Positions 9,322 to 19,186 are shown, counted from the first letter of the stretch. The stretch is 64,000 bases of DNA from Pseudomonas parafulva (GCF_000800255.1 NZ_CP009747.1:2356001-2420000), one strand, 5' to 3'. A program made the numbers and translations. The notes: generated by a model from the sequence alone, not told the origin.

Positions 9322-9780
9322 TCAATCCGGGTGGTCGAGTGCCTGCAAGGTCATCAGGCCTGCGAGCGGCCAGTCACCCTCCAACTGCGCCAGGGAAGCC
9401 GTACTCATCGGCGCAGGGGACTGCGTATGACCCTGTTCCAGCAGGCTCACCAAGCTACCCACCAAGGGTTGGTGACTGACCAGCAACACCTGTTCCAACC
9501 CCAACCGCTCGATTTCGCCGATGACCTGCGCCGCATCGCTTTCAGGTGTCAGCCAAGGCACGGTGCGCACTGGCTCGGTGAAACCGAGGGTGTCGTGCAC
9601 CAGCGCGGCGGTCTGCTGGGCCCGTACGTAGGGGCTGGCAATGATCGCTTGCAGGGGCTGTCCCAACAGGCGCGCAGCACTGCGCAACACCTGCTCGCGA
9701 CCATGGGCGGTGAGCCTGCGTTCGGCATCGGTGTTGGCCCGCGGCTCGGCTTCGCCGTGGCGCAGGATCCACAGCTTCAC
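9322..9780 (-). CDS. sixA: Phosphohistidine phosphatase SixA
   Basis: Histidine-phosphatase (phosphoglycerate-mutase-like) enzyme that removes phosphate from phosphohistidine, in E. coli on the nitrogen-PTS protein NPr or HPt domains. The 152 residues begin MKLWILRHGEAEPRAN, with the catalytic RHG at residues 7-9 (His8). ASPYVRAQQTA near residue 50 is the conserved second-Arg region, and VSHQPLVG at about 102 holds the second active His. Length matches SixA. Its start overlaps the stop of the DUF4389 gene upstream by 4 bases, so the pair is translationally coupled. Confidence 0.93.
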   Translation of the reverse strand: MKLWILRHGEAEPRANTDAERRLTAHGREQVLRSAARLLGQPLQAIIASPYVRAQQTAALVHDTLGFTEPVRTVPWLTPESDAAQVIGEIERLGLEQVLLVSHQPLVGSLVSLLEQGHTQSPAPMSTASLAQLEGDWPLAGLMTLQALDHPD

Positions 9781-10124
9781 AGCTTCGGCTCTTCGTCACG
9801 CACCGGATGCGGCGCCGGGGGCACCGCATGCGGGGCTTCGCCCTCAGGCGCGCGCGGTGCCGGCCAGTCGGCGAAAGGCCAAGGTTTCTGTTCGGTGTGG
9901 AAGCTGCCGAAGCGACCGATTTGCGCCAGGAACTGGCTGAGACTGTCGCCGAAGTTCATCAGGCTGGCGCTGGGTGCGCCGTAGACCAGGCGATAGATCA
10001 GTTGCACCAACACCAGGCCGCCGAGCAGCAGTTCGGCCAGTTGCCAGACCACCAGAAAAACCAGCATCCACACGATCCGCAGGATGATCGACTCGCGCTG
10101 GGCGTGTTCGGGGGTATCGTTCAT
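9777..10124 (-). CDS. DUF4389 domain-containing membrane protein
   Basis: Small membrane protein of unknown function, 115 residues. After a short polar N-terminus it has two hydrophobic helices (about residues 14-45: RIVWMLVFLVVWQLAELLLGG then VLVQLIYRLVYG). NFGDSLSQFLAQIGRFGSFHTEQKPWPFADWP, the hallmark of DUF4389 proteins, follows. The C-terminus is Pro-rich and soluble. It sits between gpsA and sixA on one strand, overlapping sixA by ATGA. The ATG at 10124 follows AAGGAGCGAGAC. Confidence 0.88.
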   Translation of the reverse strand: MNDTPEHAQRESIILRIVWMLVFLVVWQLAELLLGGLVLVQLIYRLVYGAPSASLMNFGDSLSQFLAQIGRFGSFHTEQKPWPFADWPAPRAPEGEAPHAVPPAPHPVRDEEPKL

Positions 10125-10147
10125 GTCTCGCTCCTTGCTCGTGCGGC

Positions 10148-11173
10148 TCAGTTGAAACCGCTGGTGGAAATGAAATCGACGTCGGTCTTGGGTTCGGCGC
10201 GCATCAGGTGCTCGATCACCTGGGCCAGGGTGCGTCCCTCGAACAGGATCGCGTGCAGCCCGGCGACCAGCGGCATGTACACCTGCACCTGCTGGGCCTT
10301 GGCCTTGAGCACCTTGAGCGTGTTGACCCCCTCGGCCACTTCGCCCAGGCGGCTGACCGCTTCCTCCAGGCTCAGCCCCTGCCCCAGGGCATAGCCGACC
10401 TGATAATTGCGGCTCTTGGGTGACGAGCAGGTGACGATAAGGTCGCCAACCCCCGCCAGACCGAGGAAGGTCATGGGATTGGCGCCCTGACTGACGGCAA
10501 AGCGCGTCATCTCGGCCAGTGCGCGGGTGATGAGCATGCTCTTGGTGTTCTCGCCCATGTCCAGGGCCACCGCCATGCCAGCGATGATTGCGTAGACGTT
10601 CTTCAGCGCGCCGCCGAGCTCGACGCCGAAGCGGTCGGCGCTGGCGTAGACGCGGAAGGTGCGCCCGTGCAGCACGGCCTGGACCTGCTCGCAGAGCGCT
10701 TCGTCCTCGCTGGCGACCACGGTGGCGGTGAGCGCATGTTCGGCGATTTCACGCGCCAGGTTAGGACCGGACAGCACACCGATCCGCGCCTGGGGCGCGA
10801 TCTCTTCGATGATCTGGCTCATCAGCTTGAACGTCTGCGGCTCGATGCCCTTGGTCAGGCTGATCAGGCCCTTGCCGCTAACCGTCTCGGCATGCGGCGC
10901 CAGCACGCTACGCAAGGCACTGGACGGCAGCGCGACGAAAATCAGTTCGCTACCCTGCAGCGTGGCCAGCAGGTCGTTGACCGGCTCGACCCGCTCATGT
11001 AGGCGGATACCTTTGAGATACCGTGGATTCTCGCGGTTGACGCGCATGGCCTCGGCCTGTTCCGGATCGCGCATCCATTGACGCACCGGGTTGCCATTCT
11101 CCGCCAGCAGATTCGCCACGGCGGTGCCGAAGCTTCCACCTCCCAGCACTGCAACAGGTCGCTGTTCAGTCAT
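10148..11173 (-). CDS. gpsA: NAD(P)H-dependent glycerol-3-phosphate dehydrogenase
   Basis: Reduces dihydroxyacetone phosphate to sn-glycerol-3-phosphate for phospholipid synthesis, in the cytoplasm. From ATG 11173 the protein is 341 residues, the usual length. The Rossmann motif [19 protein letters not shown] is at residues 9-27 or so. [11 protein letters not shown] (about 140) and the catalytic [14 protein letters not shown] (Lys near 192) follow, as does [23 protein letters not shown] near 255. The frame extends 20 codons further up, but ATG 11173 gives the family N-terminus. It is first in a minus-strand run with the DUF4389 protein and sixA. Confidence 0.97.
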   Translation of the reverse strand: MTEQRPVAVLGGGSFGTAVANLLAENGNPVRQWMRDPEQAEAMRVNRENPRYLKGIRLHERVEPVNDLLATLQGSELIFVALPSSALRSVLAPHAETVSGKGLISLTKGIEPQTFKLMSQIIEEIAPQARIGVLSGPNLAREIAEHALTATVVASEDEALCEQVQAVLHGRTFRVYASADRFGVELGGALKNVYAIIAGMAVALDMGENTKSMLITRALAEMTRFAVSQGANPMTFLGLAGVGDLIVTCSSPKSRNYQVGYALGQGLSLEEAVSRLGEVAEGVNTLKVLKAKAQQVQVYMPLVAGLHAILFEGRTLAQVIEHLMRAEPKTDVDFISTSGFN

Positions 11174-11221
11174 ATTCAATCCGTCAAAGCCAATAAGTTG
11201 AGGGCGACGGCGCATTATAAG

Positions 11222-11302
11222 GGCAAGCTGCACGCTTCAAGCGACACACGGCAAGAAAAGGCCGTGCCCTTCTCACACGCCGCTCGACGCTTATAGCTTG
11301 CC
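11222..11302. repeat. REP-like nested inverted repeat between gpsA and the TonB receptor gene
   Basis: Outer arms GGCAAGCT (11222-11229) and AGCTTGCC (11295-11302) enclose further complementary pieces (GCTTCAAGCG and CGACGCTTATAG). Inside is a hairpin CACGGC/GCCGTG (11247-11266). The GCAAGCTGC...GCTTCAAGC wording recalls the other element at 34961-35030. It occupies most of the divergent gap. Confidence 0.5.
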
Positions 11303-11321
11303 TCTCGACGGCTCGGTTACC

Positions 11322-13463
11322 ATGCGCGGCTCATGTCTGACACAAGGCCGTCACGTGTTCCCTGGCACGCCCCCTGCCCGCCGCTTGCTGTTGCTCACTG
11401 CCCTGCTGGGCGGCCCGGCCGTGGCCGACGATCTGTTCATCGACACCGACCTGCCGCAGGTTCTGACCGCCACGCGGCTCAAACAATCCCCGGCGGCGGT
11501 GCCCGGCAGCATGACCGTGCTCGACAGCGCGCTGATCCACGCCAGCGGCGCACGTGACGTACCCGAGCTGCTGCGCCTGGTACCGGGGATGATGATCGGC
11601 TACGGCGCCGGCAACCAGCCGACCGTCAACTATCACGGCAGCAACGTCAACGATGCTCGGCGCATGCAGGTGCTGATCGATGGCCGCTCGGTGTACCGGG
11701 CGGGCCTGGCCACGGTGGACTGGAGCGACATTCCCCTGGCCATCGAAGACATCGAGCGCATCGAAGTGTTTCGCGGCCCCAATACCGTCAGCTACGGCGC
11801 CAACGCGCTGATGGCGGTGGTCAACATCCTCACCCGACGCCCTGCCGACAGCCATGGCACGCGCCTGAAGATCACCCGCGGCCAGGACGGCATCAATGAC
11901 TTCTATGCCAGCCAAGGCCTGGGCTGGGACGGCGGCGACCTGCGCCTGTCGATGTCCGGCCTGCAGGACGATGGCTTCGACAAGAACCAGTACGGTCAGG
12001 ACTACCGCGACAGCCGGCGCCTGACCCGCTTCAACCTCAGCGTCAGTCACAGCCTGGCCCCGGATCAGACGCTGGACTGGCAACTGGCGGCCAAGGAAGG
12101 CAGCAACCAACGGCCGTATACCTACAAACCGGTGTTCCCCTTCGTCACCGGGCGCGGCGACAACGCCGACCTGGACGCCAAGGACTACGCCGGCTCGCTG
12201 CGCTGGAGCATCGACTTCAATCCCGAGCACAGCCTTTATGTGCAGGGCTCGGCGCAGCAGTTCGACCGTCAGCAGGTCTGGCGTGCCTGCGACGCGACAT
12301 TGGCCTTCAGCCCCGAACTGACCCGCCTGTGGCAGCTCGACCCGAATTACGCCGAACGCGTGGCACGCAACGCCAACAACCCGCCGAACAGCCGCGATCC
12401 GGTTCTGCAGGGCCTGCGCAACCAGATCAAGAGCCAATGGGACAACGGTGGCAGCCGGGAAGTGTGCGGCGACGTCGACCAGAGCACCCGCGAGACCCGT
12501 TATGACCTGGAAATTCAGGACACCCTGAGCCTGACCGACAGCCTGCGCCTGCTCAGCGGCCTCAACTACCGTTATGATCGCGCCGACTCGCAGACCTACT
12601 TCAACGGTCGGCTCGACGACCGCACCTGGCGCTTGTTTGGCCAGCTCGAATGGCGCGCTGACGAGCACTGGATCCTGCAAGGCGGCGCGATGTTCGAAAA
12701 CAGCCAGCTCTCCGGCACGTCCCTGACCCCGCGCGTGGCGGTGAACTACCTGATCACTCCGCGTCAGGGGCTGCGCGCAGTGTACTCCGAGGCCGTGCGC
12801 TCGCCGGACATGTTCGAGAATAACGTCAACTGGAGCTACACGGTCCGAAACCTCACGCCCAACGTGCTCGGCCTGCGCGACGGTGAGTACTTCGTCAAGA
12901 CCCGCGGTCCCGGCAACCTCGACCAGGAGCGCATGCGCTCGCGCGAACTGGGCTACAACGGTTTCTTTTCCGACCTTGACCTGAACCTGGACGTGAAGCT
13001 GTTCCACGACGAGATCACCGGCATGATCAGCGAGCCGTTGAAGAACAATCAGTACATCGCCAGCAATGCCAACAGGGCACGCTTCAGCGGCAGCGAAACT
13101 CAGTTGGACTGGCGCCTGAGCCCGCGTGACCGCCTGCGCGTGAGCTATGCCTACGTCGATGCCTGGGCGAGCAACCCCGACGACCGCCGCCTCAGCGCAC
13201 ACAACAGCGGTTCGGTCGGCTGGTTGCGCGACTGGGGGTCGGGTTGGTCGAGCGCGCTGTTCTACTACGGGGACGATGCCCTCAATCAATACCGCTACGA
13301 GCGTGTCGATCTGCGGGTGGCCAAGCGCATGCGGATTCATGGCAGTTCGGTCGAATTGGCTGCGCTGTGGCAGCAACGCTTGGACGACCAGCCCACGACC
13401 GTCGAGCAGAACCGCTATGACAGCCGCCATCGCCTGAGCGTCAGTGCGGAGCTGGAGTTCTGA
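11322..13463 (+). CDS. TonB-dependent outer-membrane receptor
   Basis: Outer-membrane beta-barrel for energised uptake of a siderophore, vitamin or other ligand; the ligand cannot be read. From ATG 11322 it has 713 residues. There is a signal peptide (ARRLLLLTALLGGPAVADD, cleavage near residue 34). A TonB-box-like start and plug follow (SPAAVPGSMTVLDSALI, DVPELLRLVPGM, VLIDGRSVY, IERIEVFRGPNTVSYGANALMAVVNI). A barrel follows and ends ...HRLSVSAELEF with terminal Phe. A frame from TTG 11298 is also open, but that codon lies in the inverted repeat. The next gene starts on the last base of its stop codon, so it belongs to a receptor, binding-protein and kinase operon. Confidence 0.92.
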   Translation: MRGSCLTQGRHVFPGTPPARRLLLLTALLGGPAVADDLFIDTDLPQVLTATRLKQSPAAVPGSMTVLDSALIHASGARDVPELLRLVPGMMIGYGAGNQPTVNYHGSNVNDARRMQVLIDGRSVYRAGLATVDWSDIPLAIEDIERIEVFRGPNTVSYGANALMAVVNILTRRPADSHGTRLKITRGQDGINDFYASQGLGWDGGDLRLSMSGLQDDGFDKNQYGQDYRDSRRLTRFNLSVSHSLAPDQTLDWQLAAKEGSNQRPYTYKPVFPFVTGRGDNADLDAKDYAGSLRWSIDFNPEHSLYVQGSAQQFDRQQVWRACDATLAFSPELTRLWQLDPNYAERVARNANNPPNSRDPVLQGLRNQIKSQWDNGGSREVCGDVDQSTRETRYDLEIQDTLSLTDSLRLLSGLNYRYDRADSQTYFNGRLDDRTWRLFGQLEWRADEHWILQGGAMFENSQLSGTSLTPRVAVNYLITPRQGLRAVYSEAVRSPDMFENNVNWSYTVRNLTPNVLGLRDGEYFVKTRGPGNLDQERMRSRELGYNGFFSDLDLNLDVKLFHDEITGMISEPLKNNQYIASNANRARFSGSETQLDWRLSPRDRLRVSYAYVDAWASNPDDRRLSAHNSGSVGWLRDWGSGWSSALFYYGDDALNQYRYERVDLRVAKRMRIHGSSVELAALWQQRLDDQPTTVEQNRYDSRHRLSVSAELEF

Positions 13464-14353
13464 TGCTGCGCATGCTACGGATGCTGGCGCTGTGTCTGTG
13501 GCCCATGGGCACGCTGTGCGCCCATGAAATCCTGCTGGTCGGTGGCGATGACACCGCCGGGGTGAGCAGCTTCGTCAGCGCGCTGCAAGCCAGACGCCCT
13601 CTCGACCAGGTGCGTTTCCAGACTGTCACGCAGTTGCCCTCGCCCGGCCGACTCGATGTCCAGACGCGCCTGATCCTGCTGGATGAGGCCGCACTCGACT
13701 GGCGCCTGCGCGAGCCATCCGGCCCCCTCTCGCTGGCGCTGCGGATCAGCCGGGTTCAGGCGCAACTGCGCCTGGGAAAGTCGCGCCCCGAGTACCTCAG
13801 CCTGCTGTGGAGCGATCCGCCACTGGCACGGCAACTGCGCCTGACGCGCTATCTGCTGCCGCAGGCACGACGTATCGGCGTGCTGTATGGACCTGACAGC
13901 CGCTTCCTCATCGACGAGTTGCATCAGGCAGCCAATCACATGGGCCTGGAGATCGTCGCCCAGGACTGGGCCGATCTGCGCGACAGTCGCCCTCTGCAGC
14001 ATGTCCTGGGCAACAGCGACGTGCTACTGGGCATCGACGATCCTCAGTTGTTCAATGCCAAGACCGTCAAGAACCTCTTGCTCAGCAGTTATGGGCGGCA
14101 GATGGCGTTGATCGGTCCCAACGCCGGCTTCGTCCGCGCCGGCGCCCTGGCCAGCACCTACAGCGACCAGGACGACTGGCTGGCGGTACTCGATCGCTTG
14201 CTCGACCAGCCGCCCACGCGCTGGCCGCGCAGCCTCTATCCCGATCACTTCCGGGTCAGCGGCAATCAGCAGGTGGCCCGCGCCCTTGGGCTGGAGCGCA
14301 TAGAGCCGAACGCAGCCGAGCTGGTCCTGGCCGAAGGAGAGTCGACACCATGA
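13463..14353 (+). CDS. Periplasmic ABC-type substrate-binding-like protein
   Basis: An exported 296-residue protein with a short signal peptide ([18 protein letters not shown]). Its two-lobed layout resembles the ABC_sub_bind family (PF04392-like): segments [41 protein letters not shown] and [25 protein letters not shown]. No permease or ATPase gene is nearby. The start overlaps the receptor stop (TGATG) and the end overlaps the kinase start (ATGA). I infer that it hands a ligand signal to the neighbouring hybrid kinase rather than to a transporter. Family assignment is moderate. Confidence 0.78.
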   Translation: MLRMLRMLALCLWPMGTLCAHEILLVGGDDTAGVSSFVSALQARRPLDQVRFQTVTQLPSPGRLDVQTRLILLDEAALDWRLREPSGPLSLALRISRVQAQLRLGKSRPEYLSLLWSDPPLARQLRLTRYLLPQARRIGVLYGPDSRFLIDELHQAANHMGLEIVAQDWADLRDSRPLQHVLGNSDVLLGIDDPQLFNAKTVKNLLLSSYGRQMALIGPNAGFVRAGALASTYSDQDDWLAVLDRLLDQPPTRWPRSLYPDHFRVSGNQQVARALGLERIEPNAAELVLAEGESTP

Positions 14354-16269
14354 GCAAGCGCCTGAGCTGGGACATTCATGCCCGCACCCAGATCATCAGC
14401 CTGGGGCCGGCGCTGCTGCTCACCTTGCTGCTGATCGGTTTCTTCACCTTCGTACGCTTGCAGGACCTGCGCCAGGAGCTGGACCACACGGGCCAACTGA
14501 TTGCCAACCAACTGGCACCCGCCTGCGAATACGGGGTGATCTCGGGCAACAATGACGTGTTGGACAGCCTGATGCGCGCAACGCTGAGCATCCCGCACGT
14601 GCGTTTTCTGGAGGTGCAGGACAGCCGCAACCACATCCTGGTATACGTCGAGCAGTCCGGGGAAAGTGCCAATCGCGCCCAGCGAGTGGAAGTCTTCCAG
14701 GCCCCGATCCGCCTGCAACAGATCCGCCTGGACAACGACTTCCTGCAGCAGGGCAAGACCCCGCCGAGCATCGGCGACGACTATCTCGGTCGAGTGATCG
14801 TCGGCATGTCCGACGACGCGTTCAGCGAGCGCCAGCAGGAAATCGTGATCAAGGCCGGCATTCTTGCCCTGTTCGCGCTGGCGTTCACCTTCCTCCTGGC
14901 GCGGCGTCTGGCCAGGAGCCTGTCGATGCCGATCAGCGACATGGGCCATGCCGTGAAGGCTATCCAGCAGGGCCAGTTCAACGCGCCGTTGCCGGTGGTC
15001 GATGACAGCGAGCTCGGTCATCTGGCGCGGCACATCAACAACCTGGCCAACGCCCTGGATCAGGCCAGCCGCGAGCAACAGCAAACCATCACTGAGCTGA
15101 TCCAGGCGCGCGAGGAAGCCGAGCGGGCCAACCGTGCCAAATCCGAGTTCCTGGCGATGATGAGCCATGAACTGCGCACTCCGATGAACGGGGTGCTGGG
15201 CATGTTGCAACTGCTGGAGACTACTCGGTTGACTCACGAGCAGGCCGAATACACGGCCGTGGCCAGCGAATCCACCGGCCACCTGCTGAAGGTGATCAAC
15301 GACATCCTCGACTTCTCGCGCATCGAACGCGCGAGCCTGGAACTGGAACACATCGATTTCAATCTCGGCGAGCTGATCTCAAGTAGCGTGCAGTCGTTCC
15401 AGCACAGCGCCCAGCAGCGCAACCTGCAGTTACGCCTGCAACTGGCTACTGGTTTGGAACGTCTGCACGTGACAGGTGACCCGACACGTATCCGACAGAT
15501 TCTGCTGAACCTGGTGGGCAACGCGCTGAAGTTCACCGAGCACGGCGAGGTGCAGGTCGACGCCCGCTGGCGCATGCTCGATCATCAGTTGCTGAGGCTG
15601 ACCTGCACGGTCCGTGACACCGGCATCGGCATCGACAGCGAGCGGCTGGAGACGATGTTCGAGGCGTTCCAGCAGGCCGATAGTTCTATTTCAAGACGTT
15701 ACGGCGGTACTGGCCTGGGCCTGTCGATTGCGCGCACCCTGGCCGAACGCATGGGCGGCACGCTACGTGGTGAGAGCAGCATAGGCAGCGGCTCGACCTT
15801 CACCTTGGAGATTCCGCTGGTACGCTCTAAACAGCGTGCTGAGCAGCTACTGGAAAGCGAACACAGGGCCACTGCGCTCAGTGATGGCCAACCGATCCTG
15901 TTGGTAGAGGACAACCCGGTCAACCAGAGCGTCATCGAAGCCATGCTGCGCAGCCTGGGCTTCGAGGTGGACCTGGCGACGGACGGCGAGCAGGCCGTGA
16001 CGCTGGCAACCGAAAAAAACTACGCCGCCATCTTGATGGATTGTCGCTTGCCGCATATGGACGGCTACCAAGCCACCCGCTGCATTCGTCTGCATCAGGC
16101 TGACGTGCCGATCATCGCCTTGACCGCCAACGCGCTGCCGGGTGATCGCGAGCGTTGCCTGGAGGCTGGAATGAACGATTACCTGAGCAAACCGTTCAAA
16201 CGCGCCGACTTGCTGCGCACGCTGCAACGCTGGCTGCCGGACCGCACAGCGGCGACTGGCGATAAATGA
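14350..16269 (+). CDS. Hybrid sensor histidine kinase (PA1611-like)
   Basis: Inner-membrane sensor kinase, 639 residues. Domains in order: TM1 at about 15-36; a periplasmic sensor region at about 37-165; TM2 near 167-186; HAMP at about 187-240; and HisKA with [12 protein letters not shown] (His273). Next come HATPase with [19 protein letters not shown] and [10 protein letters not shown], and a receiver domain with LVEDNPVNQ and phospho-acceptor Asp564 in [13 protein letters not shown]. There is no HPt domain, so a separate phosphotransfer protein is required. By position beside fabA-fabB it corresponds to P. aeruginosa PA1611, which feeds HptB (knowledge, not visible here). It overlaps the binding-protein gene by ATGA. 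Confidence 0.95.
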   Translation: MSKRLSWDIHARTQIISLGPALLLTLLLIGFFTFVRLQDLRQELDHTGQLIANQLAPACEYGVISGNNDVLDSLMRATLSIPHVRFLEVQDSRNHILVYVEQSGESANRAQRVEVFQAPIRLQQIRLDNDFLQQGKTPPSIGDDYLGRVIVGMSDDAFSERQQEIVIKAGILALFALAFTFLLARRLARSLSMPISDMGHAVKAIQQGQFNAPLPVVDDSELGHLARHINNLANALDQASREQQQTITELIQAREEAERANRAKSEFLAMMSHELRTPMNGVLGMLQLLETTRLTHEQAEYTAVASESTGHLLKVINDILDFSRIERASLELEHIDFNLGELISSSVQSFQHSAQQRNLQLRLQLATGLERLHVTGDPTRIRQILLNLVGNALKFTEHGEVQVDARWRMLDHQLLRLTCTVRDTGIGIDSERLETMFEAFQQADSSISRRYGGTGLGLSIARTLAERMGGTLRGESSIGSGSTFTLEIPLVRSKQRAEQLLESEHRATALSDGQPILLVEDNPVNQSVIEAMLRSLGFEVDLATDGEQAVTLATEKNYAAILMDCRLPHMDGYQATRCIRLHQADVPIIALTANALPGDRERCLEAGMNDYLSKPFKRADLLRTLQRWLPDRTAATGDK

Positions 16270-16279
16270 TAAAGTGCGG

Positions 16280-16294
16280 CAGTCTTAAAGACTG
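16280..16294. promoter_or_regulatory. Perfect 15-bp palindrome after the hybrid kinase gene
   Basis: CAGTCTT-A-AAGACTG is symmetric around 16287 and lies 11 bases after the kinase stop, 186 bases before fabA. It may be an operator or a weak hairpin; no T-run follows. Which gene it serves is unknown. Confidence 0.35.
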
Positions 16295-16329
16295 GACAGA
16301 GCCTGCAAGGGCCCGGAAAATAAACTTTC

Positions 16330-16345
16330 AGTGCACACCTGTACT
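16330..16345 (+). promoter_or_regulatory. Possible TetR-family (FabR/DesT-type) operator upstream of fabA
   Basis: The 16-base imperfect palindrome AGTGCACACCTGTACT has outer arms AGT-CA / TG-ACT, broadly like operators of the unsaturated-fatty-acid regulators FabR and DesT. It also begins a longer imperfect inverted repeat, CAGTGCACACCTG (16329-16341) against CAGGTGCGCTGTG (16354-16366). It is 135 bases before the fabA ATG. The match to a specific regulator is inference. Confidence 0.4.
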
Positions 16346-16479
16346 TCTTTTGCCAGGTGCGCTGTGACTTTCACCCCAACGCAATAGTCTACCTGTAGGC
16401 TGCCGCCCTGGTATCTGTAGGATTTCAGGCTGGCCAGGAAGATTCATCCCCTGCCACAGGGGGTTATTGAGGAGCTCGC

Positions 16480-16995
16480 ATGACCAAACAACACGCCTTT
16501 ACTCGGGAAGACCTGCTGCGCTGCAGTCGCGGTGAGCTGTTCGGCCCAGGTAATGCGCAACTGCCCGCCCCGAACATGCTGATGGTCGATCGCATCACTC
16601 ATATCAGCGAAGAAGGCGGCAAGTACGGCAAAGGTGAATTGGTCGCTGAGCTGGATATCACCCCGGACCTGTGGTTCTTCGCCTGCCATTTCGAAGGCGA
16701 CCCGGTGATGCCAGGTTGCCTGGGCCTCGATGCCATGTGGCAGCTGGTCGGTTTCTTCCTCGGCTGGCAAGGCCTGCCGGGCCGCGGCCGCGCCCTGGGC
16801 TCGGGCGAAGTGAAGTTCTTTGGCCAGGTACTGCCGACGGCCAAGAAAGTCACCTACAACATTCAGATCAAGCGCGTCCTCAAAGGCAAGCTGAACATGG
16901 CCATCGCCGATGGCTCGGTCAGCGTCGACGGTCGCGAGATCTACACCGCCGAAGGCCTGCGGGTCGGCGTGTTCACCTCCACTGACAATTTCTAA
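16480..16995 (+). CDS. fabA: 3-hydroxydecanoyl-[ACP] dehydratase/isomerase
   Basis: Dehydrates 3-hydroxyacyl-ACP and isomerises trans-2- to cis-3-decenoyl-ACP, starting unsaturated fatty-acid synthesis. The 171-residue product carries the hot-dog active site [23 protein letters not shown] with His70 and Asp84, the same numbers as in E. coli FabA. Length is exact for the family. The ATG follows GAGGAGCTCGC. fabB starts 11 bases after its stop, the usual two-gene operon. Confidence 0.98.
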   Translation: MTKQHAFTREDLLRCSRGELFGPGNAQLPAPNMLMVDRITHISEEGGKYGKGELVAELDITPDLWFFACHFEGDPVMPGCLGLDAMWQLVGFFLGWQGLPGRGRALGSGEVKFFGQVLPTAKKVTYNIQIKRVLKGKLNMAIADGSVSVDGREIYTAEGLRVGVFTSTDNF

Positions 16996-17006
16996 GGGTT
17001 ATTCGC

Positions 17007-18227
17007 ATGCGCCGCGTCGTTATCACTGGTCTGGGCATCGTTTCGTGCCTGGGCAATGACAAAGCTACCGTCACCGAAAACCTGCGCAACAGCCGTCCGG
17101 GTATCCGTTACAACCCGGAATACAAGGAAATGGGACTGCGTAGCCAGGTTTCCGGCTCCATCGACCTGAATCTGGAAGAGCTGATCGATCGCAAGGTCTA
17201 TCGCTTCGTCGGCCACGCCGCTGCCTATGCCTACCTGGCGATGCAGGACGCAATCAAGGACGCCGGCCTGACTGAAGAACAAGTGTCCAGCCCGCGTACT
17301 GGCCTGGTAGCCGGCTCCGGTGGCGCTTCGACCCTCAACCAGATGGAAGCGCTGGACACCCTGCGCGAAAAAGGCGTGAAACGCGTAGGCCCCTACCGCG
17401 TTACCCGCACCATGGGCAGCACCGTTTCGGCGTGCCTGGCCACCCCGTTCAAGATCAAGGGTATCAACTACTCGATCTCTTCGGCCTGCGCCACCTCTGC
17501 ACACTGCATCGGTACCGCGCTGGAACAGATCCAGTGGGGCAAGCAGGACATCGTCTTCGCCGGTGGCGGCGAAGAAGAGCATTGGAGCCAGTCGTTCCTG
17601 TTCGACGCCATGGGCGCGCTGTCGACCAAGCGCAACGAAACGCCCGAGCAGGCTTCGCGCGCCTACGATGCCGACCGTGATGGCTTCGTCATCGCCGGCG
17701 GCGGCGGCATGGTGGTGGTCGAGGAGCTGGAACATGCCCTGGCCCGTGGCGCCAAGATCTATGCCGAGATCGTCGGTTACGGTGCTACTTCCGACGGCTA
17801 CGACATGGTCGCGCCAAGCGGTGAAGGCGCCATCCGCTGCATGCAGCAGGCGCTGTCGACCGTCGATACACCGATCGACTACCTCAATACCCACGGCACC
17901 TCCACCCCGGTCGGCGACGTTGCCGAAATGAAGGGCGTGCGTGAAGTGTTCGGCGCCAAGGCACCGAAGATCAGCTCGACCAAGAGCCTGTCCGGTCACT
18001 CGCTGGGCGCAGCGGGTGTGCACGAGGCGATCTACTGCCTGCTGATGATGGAAAACAACTTCATCGCCGGCTCGGCCAACATCGACGAGCTGGACCCAGA
18101 GGTTGCCGATCTGCCAGTGCTGCGCAAGACTGAAGAGAACGCCAAGATCGATACGGTCATGAGCAACAGCTTCGGTTTCGGCGGCACCAATGCCACCCTG
18201 GTGCTCAAGCGCTGGACCGGCAAGTAA
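17007..18227 (+). CDS. fabB: Beta-ketoacyl-[ACP] synthase I
   Basis: Condensing enzyme that elongates cis-3-decenoyl-ACP made by FabA, needed for unsaturated fatty acids. In the 406 residues the catalytic triad is visible: Cys161 in [13 protein letters not shown], His296 in [11 protein letters not shown] and His331 in [11 protein letters not shown], with the conserved Lys just before. The C-terminus [17 protein letters not shown] is typical. Normal length. Followed by a strong terminator. Confidence 0.98.
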   Translation: MRRVVITGLGIVSCLGNDKATVTENLRNSRPGIRYNPEYKEMGLRSQVSGSIDLNLEELIDRKVYRFVGHAAAYAYLAMQDAIKDAGLTEEQVSSPRTGLVAGSGGASTLNQMEALDTLREKGVKRVGPYRVTRTMGSTVSACLATPFKIKGINYSISSACATSAHCIGTALEQIQWGKQDIVFAGGGEEEHWSQSFLFDAMGALSTKRNETPEQASRAYDADRDGFVIAGGGGMVVVEELEHALARGAKIYAEIVGYGATSDGYDMVAPSGEGAIRCMQQALSTVDTPIDYLNTHGTSTPVGDVAEMKGVREVFGAKAPKISSTKSLSGHSLGAAGVHEAIYCLLMMENNFIAGSANIDELDPEVADLPVLRKTEENAKIDTVMSNSFGFGGTNATLVLKRWTGK

Positions 18228-18245
18228 GACCGTCGCTACACCTGA

Positions 18246-18275
18246 AACGCCCCGACCTGGTCGGGGCGTTTTGCT
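18246..18275 (+). terminator. Rho-independent terminator of fabAB
   Basis: A 10-bp perfect stem AACGCCCCGA / TCGGGGCGTT with a 5-base loop is followed by TTGCTTT, 18 bases after the fabB stop. Confidence 0.9.
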
Positions 18276-18290
18276 TTCAGGGGATGCCGA

Positions 18291-19028
18291 TCAACCGCGC
18301 AGACGCCGCAAACGACGCCGCTGGCGTGCGCACGTGTAGGCCAGGATCAGCACCACCGCCACCAGCACCACCGCCAGGCCAACCAACACTTGGCCATAGC
18401 GCGCCATCAGCGCCTGGAAGCCACTGACCTCACGCATGACCTGGAGGGTCGCCGGCCCATCGGCATGCACGATGCTGATGCCCCCTTGGGTGATCTGCGA
18501 GAAGTCCGCATCGAAGTACACCCATACGCGACATACGCCACCGGGCTCGATTGCAGGGATCTGAATAATGTTGGTGGCATTTTCGGGAATGCTGTCATCA
18601 CCGGCATCATCGCGGACCTGCACCAAGCCCTTGGCCGGCAGACGGATCAACACCTTCTGTACAGGTTTGTCGCTGGTATTGCGCAAGGTGACGAACAGCC
18701 CAGTACGGTGATCGACCAACCCTGCCTCGAAGGGTTTGGCGAACAGTTGCATGTAGGGCGCTTGAGCCTGGCTGACCAGCGCCTCGACCTGGTCGCGATT
18801 CAGTGCGCCTTTAGCCACGGCTTCGACGCCGGCGAACAGTCGCTCGTACTTGAGCTGCTCTCGAGCCTGGCCGATGCGTTCGTTGAACTGACTGGGATAG
18901 GTCAGTGCCTCGTAGGCGACATAGGCTTTCAACCCACCCTCATCCTTGAACGAAACGTACAACGCGGCGACAGCGCCCGCCGCGATCAACAGACCCGCGA
19001 GGGCCTTTCCGACTTTTTCCCAACTCAC
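18291..19028 (-). CDS. Hypothetical membrane-anchored protein
   Basis: Not recognised. The 245 residues have a membrane helix at each end: KALAGLLIAAGAVAALYVSF (about 7-26) and YGQVLVGLAVVLVAVVLILAYTC (about 210-232). A basic tail QRRRLRRLRG follows. The middle looks soluble and beta-rich (GLFVTLRNTSDKPVQKVLIRLPAKG, GGVCRVWVYFDADF), like a periplasmic domain held between two anchors. It is convergent with fabB across the terminator, and no operon partner is evident. The start ATG follows a weak AAGGTGAG. Confidence 0.7.
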   Translation of the reverse strand: MSWEKVGKALAGLLIAAGAVAALYVSFKDEGGLKAYVAYEALTYPSQFNERIGQAREQLKYERLFAGVEAVAKGALNRDQVEALVSQAQAPYMQLFAKPFEAGLVDHRTGLFVTLRNTSDKPVQKVLIRLPAKGLVQVRDDAGDDSIPENATNIIQIPAIEPGGVCRVWVYFDADFSQITQGGISIVHADGPATLQVMREVSGFQALMARYGQVLVGLAVVLVAVVLILAYTCARQRRRLRRLRG

Positions 19029-19186
19029 CTTGGCGGTTCCTTGTAGCGCGGCACGCGCAGTTGAAGACCGGGGCCAAGCGTGCCAAGTAACGGCTGCCGA
19101 GGCAAGCGCTCAGCACGTGCCCACGCCGCTTTAAGTGCAAGCACCACAGCCCCGGCAATGACGCTCCAGGCTGACCGCCCTGCCCT

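Noticed and set aside
11298..11321. TTG at 11298 as receptor start
   Set aside because: It sits inside the arm of an inverted repeat and adds eight residues before ATG 11322; both lack a strong ribosome site, so the ATG is preferred.
11331..13430. 699-codon frame opposite the TonB receptor gene
   Set aside because: The plus-strand receptor is certain from its signal peptide, plug motifs and terminal Phe; the antisense product has no recognisable features.
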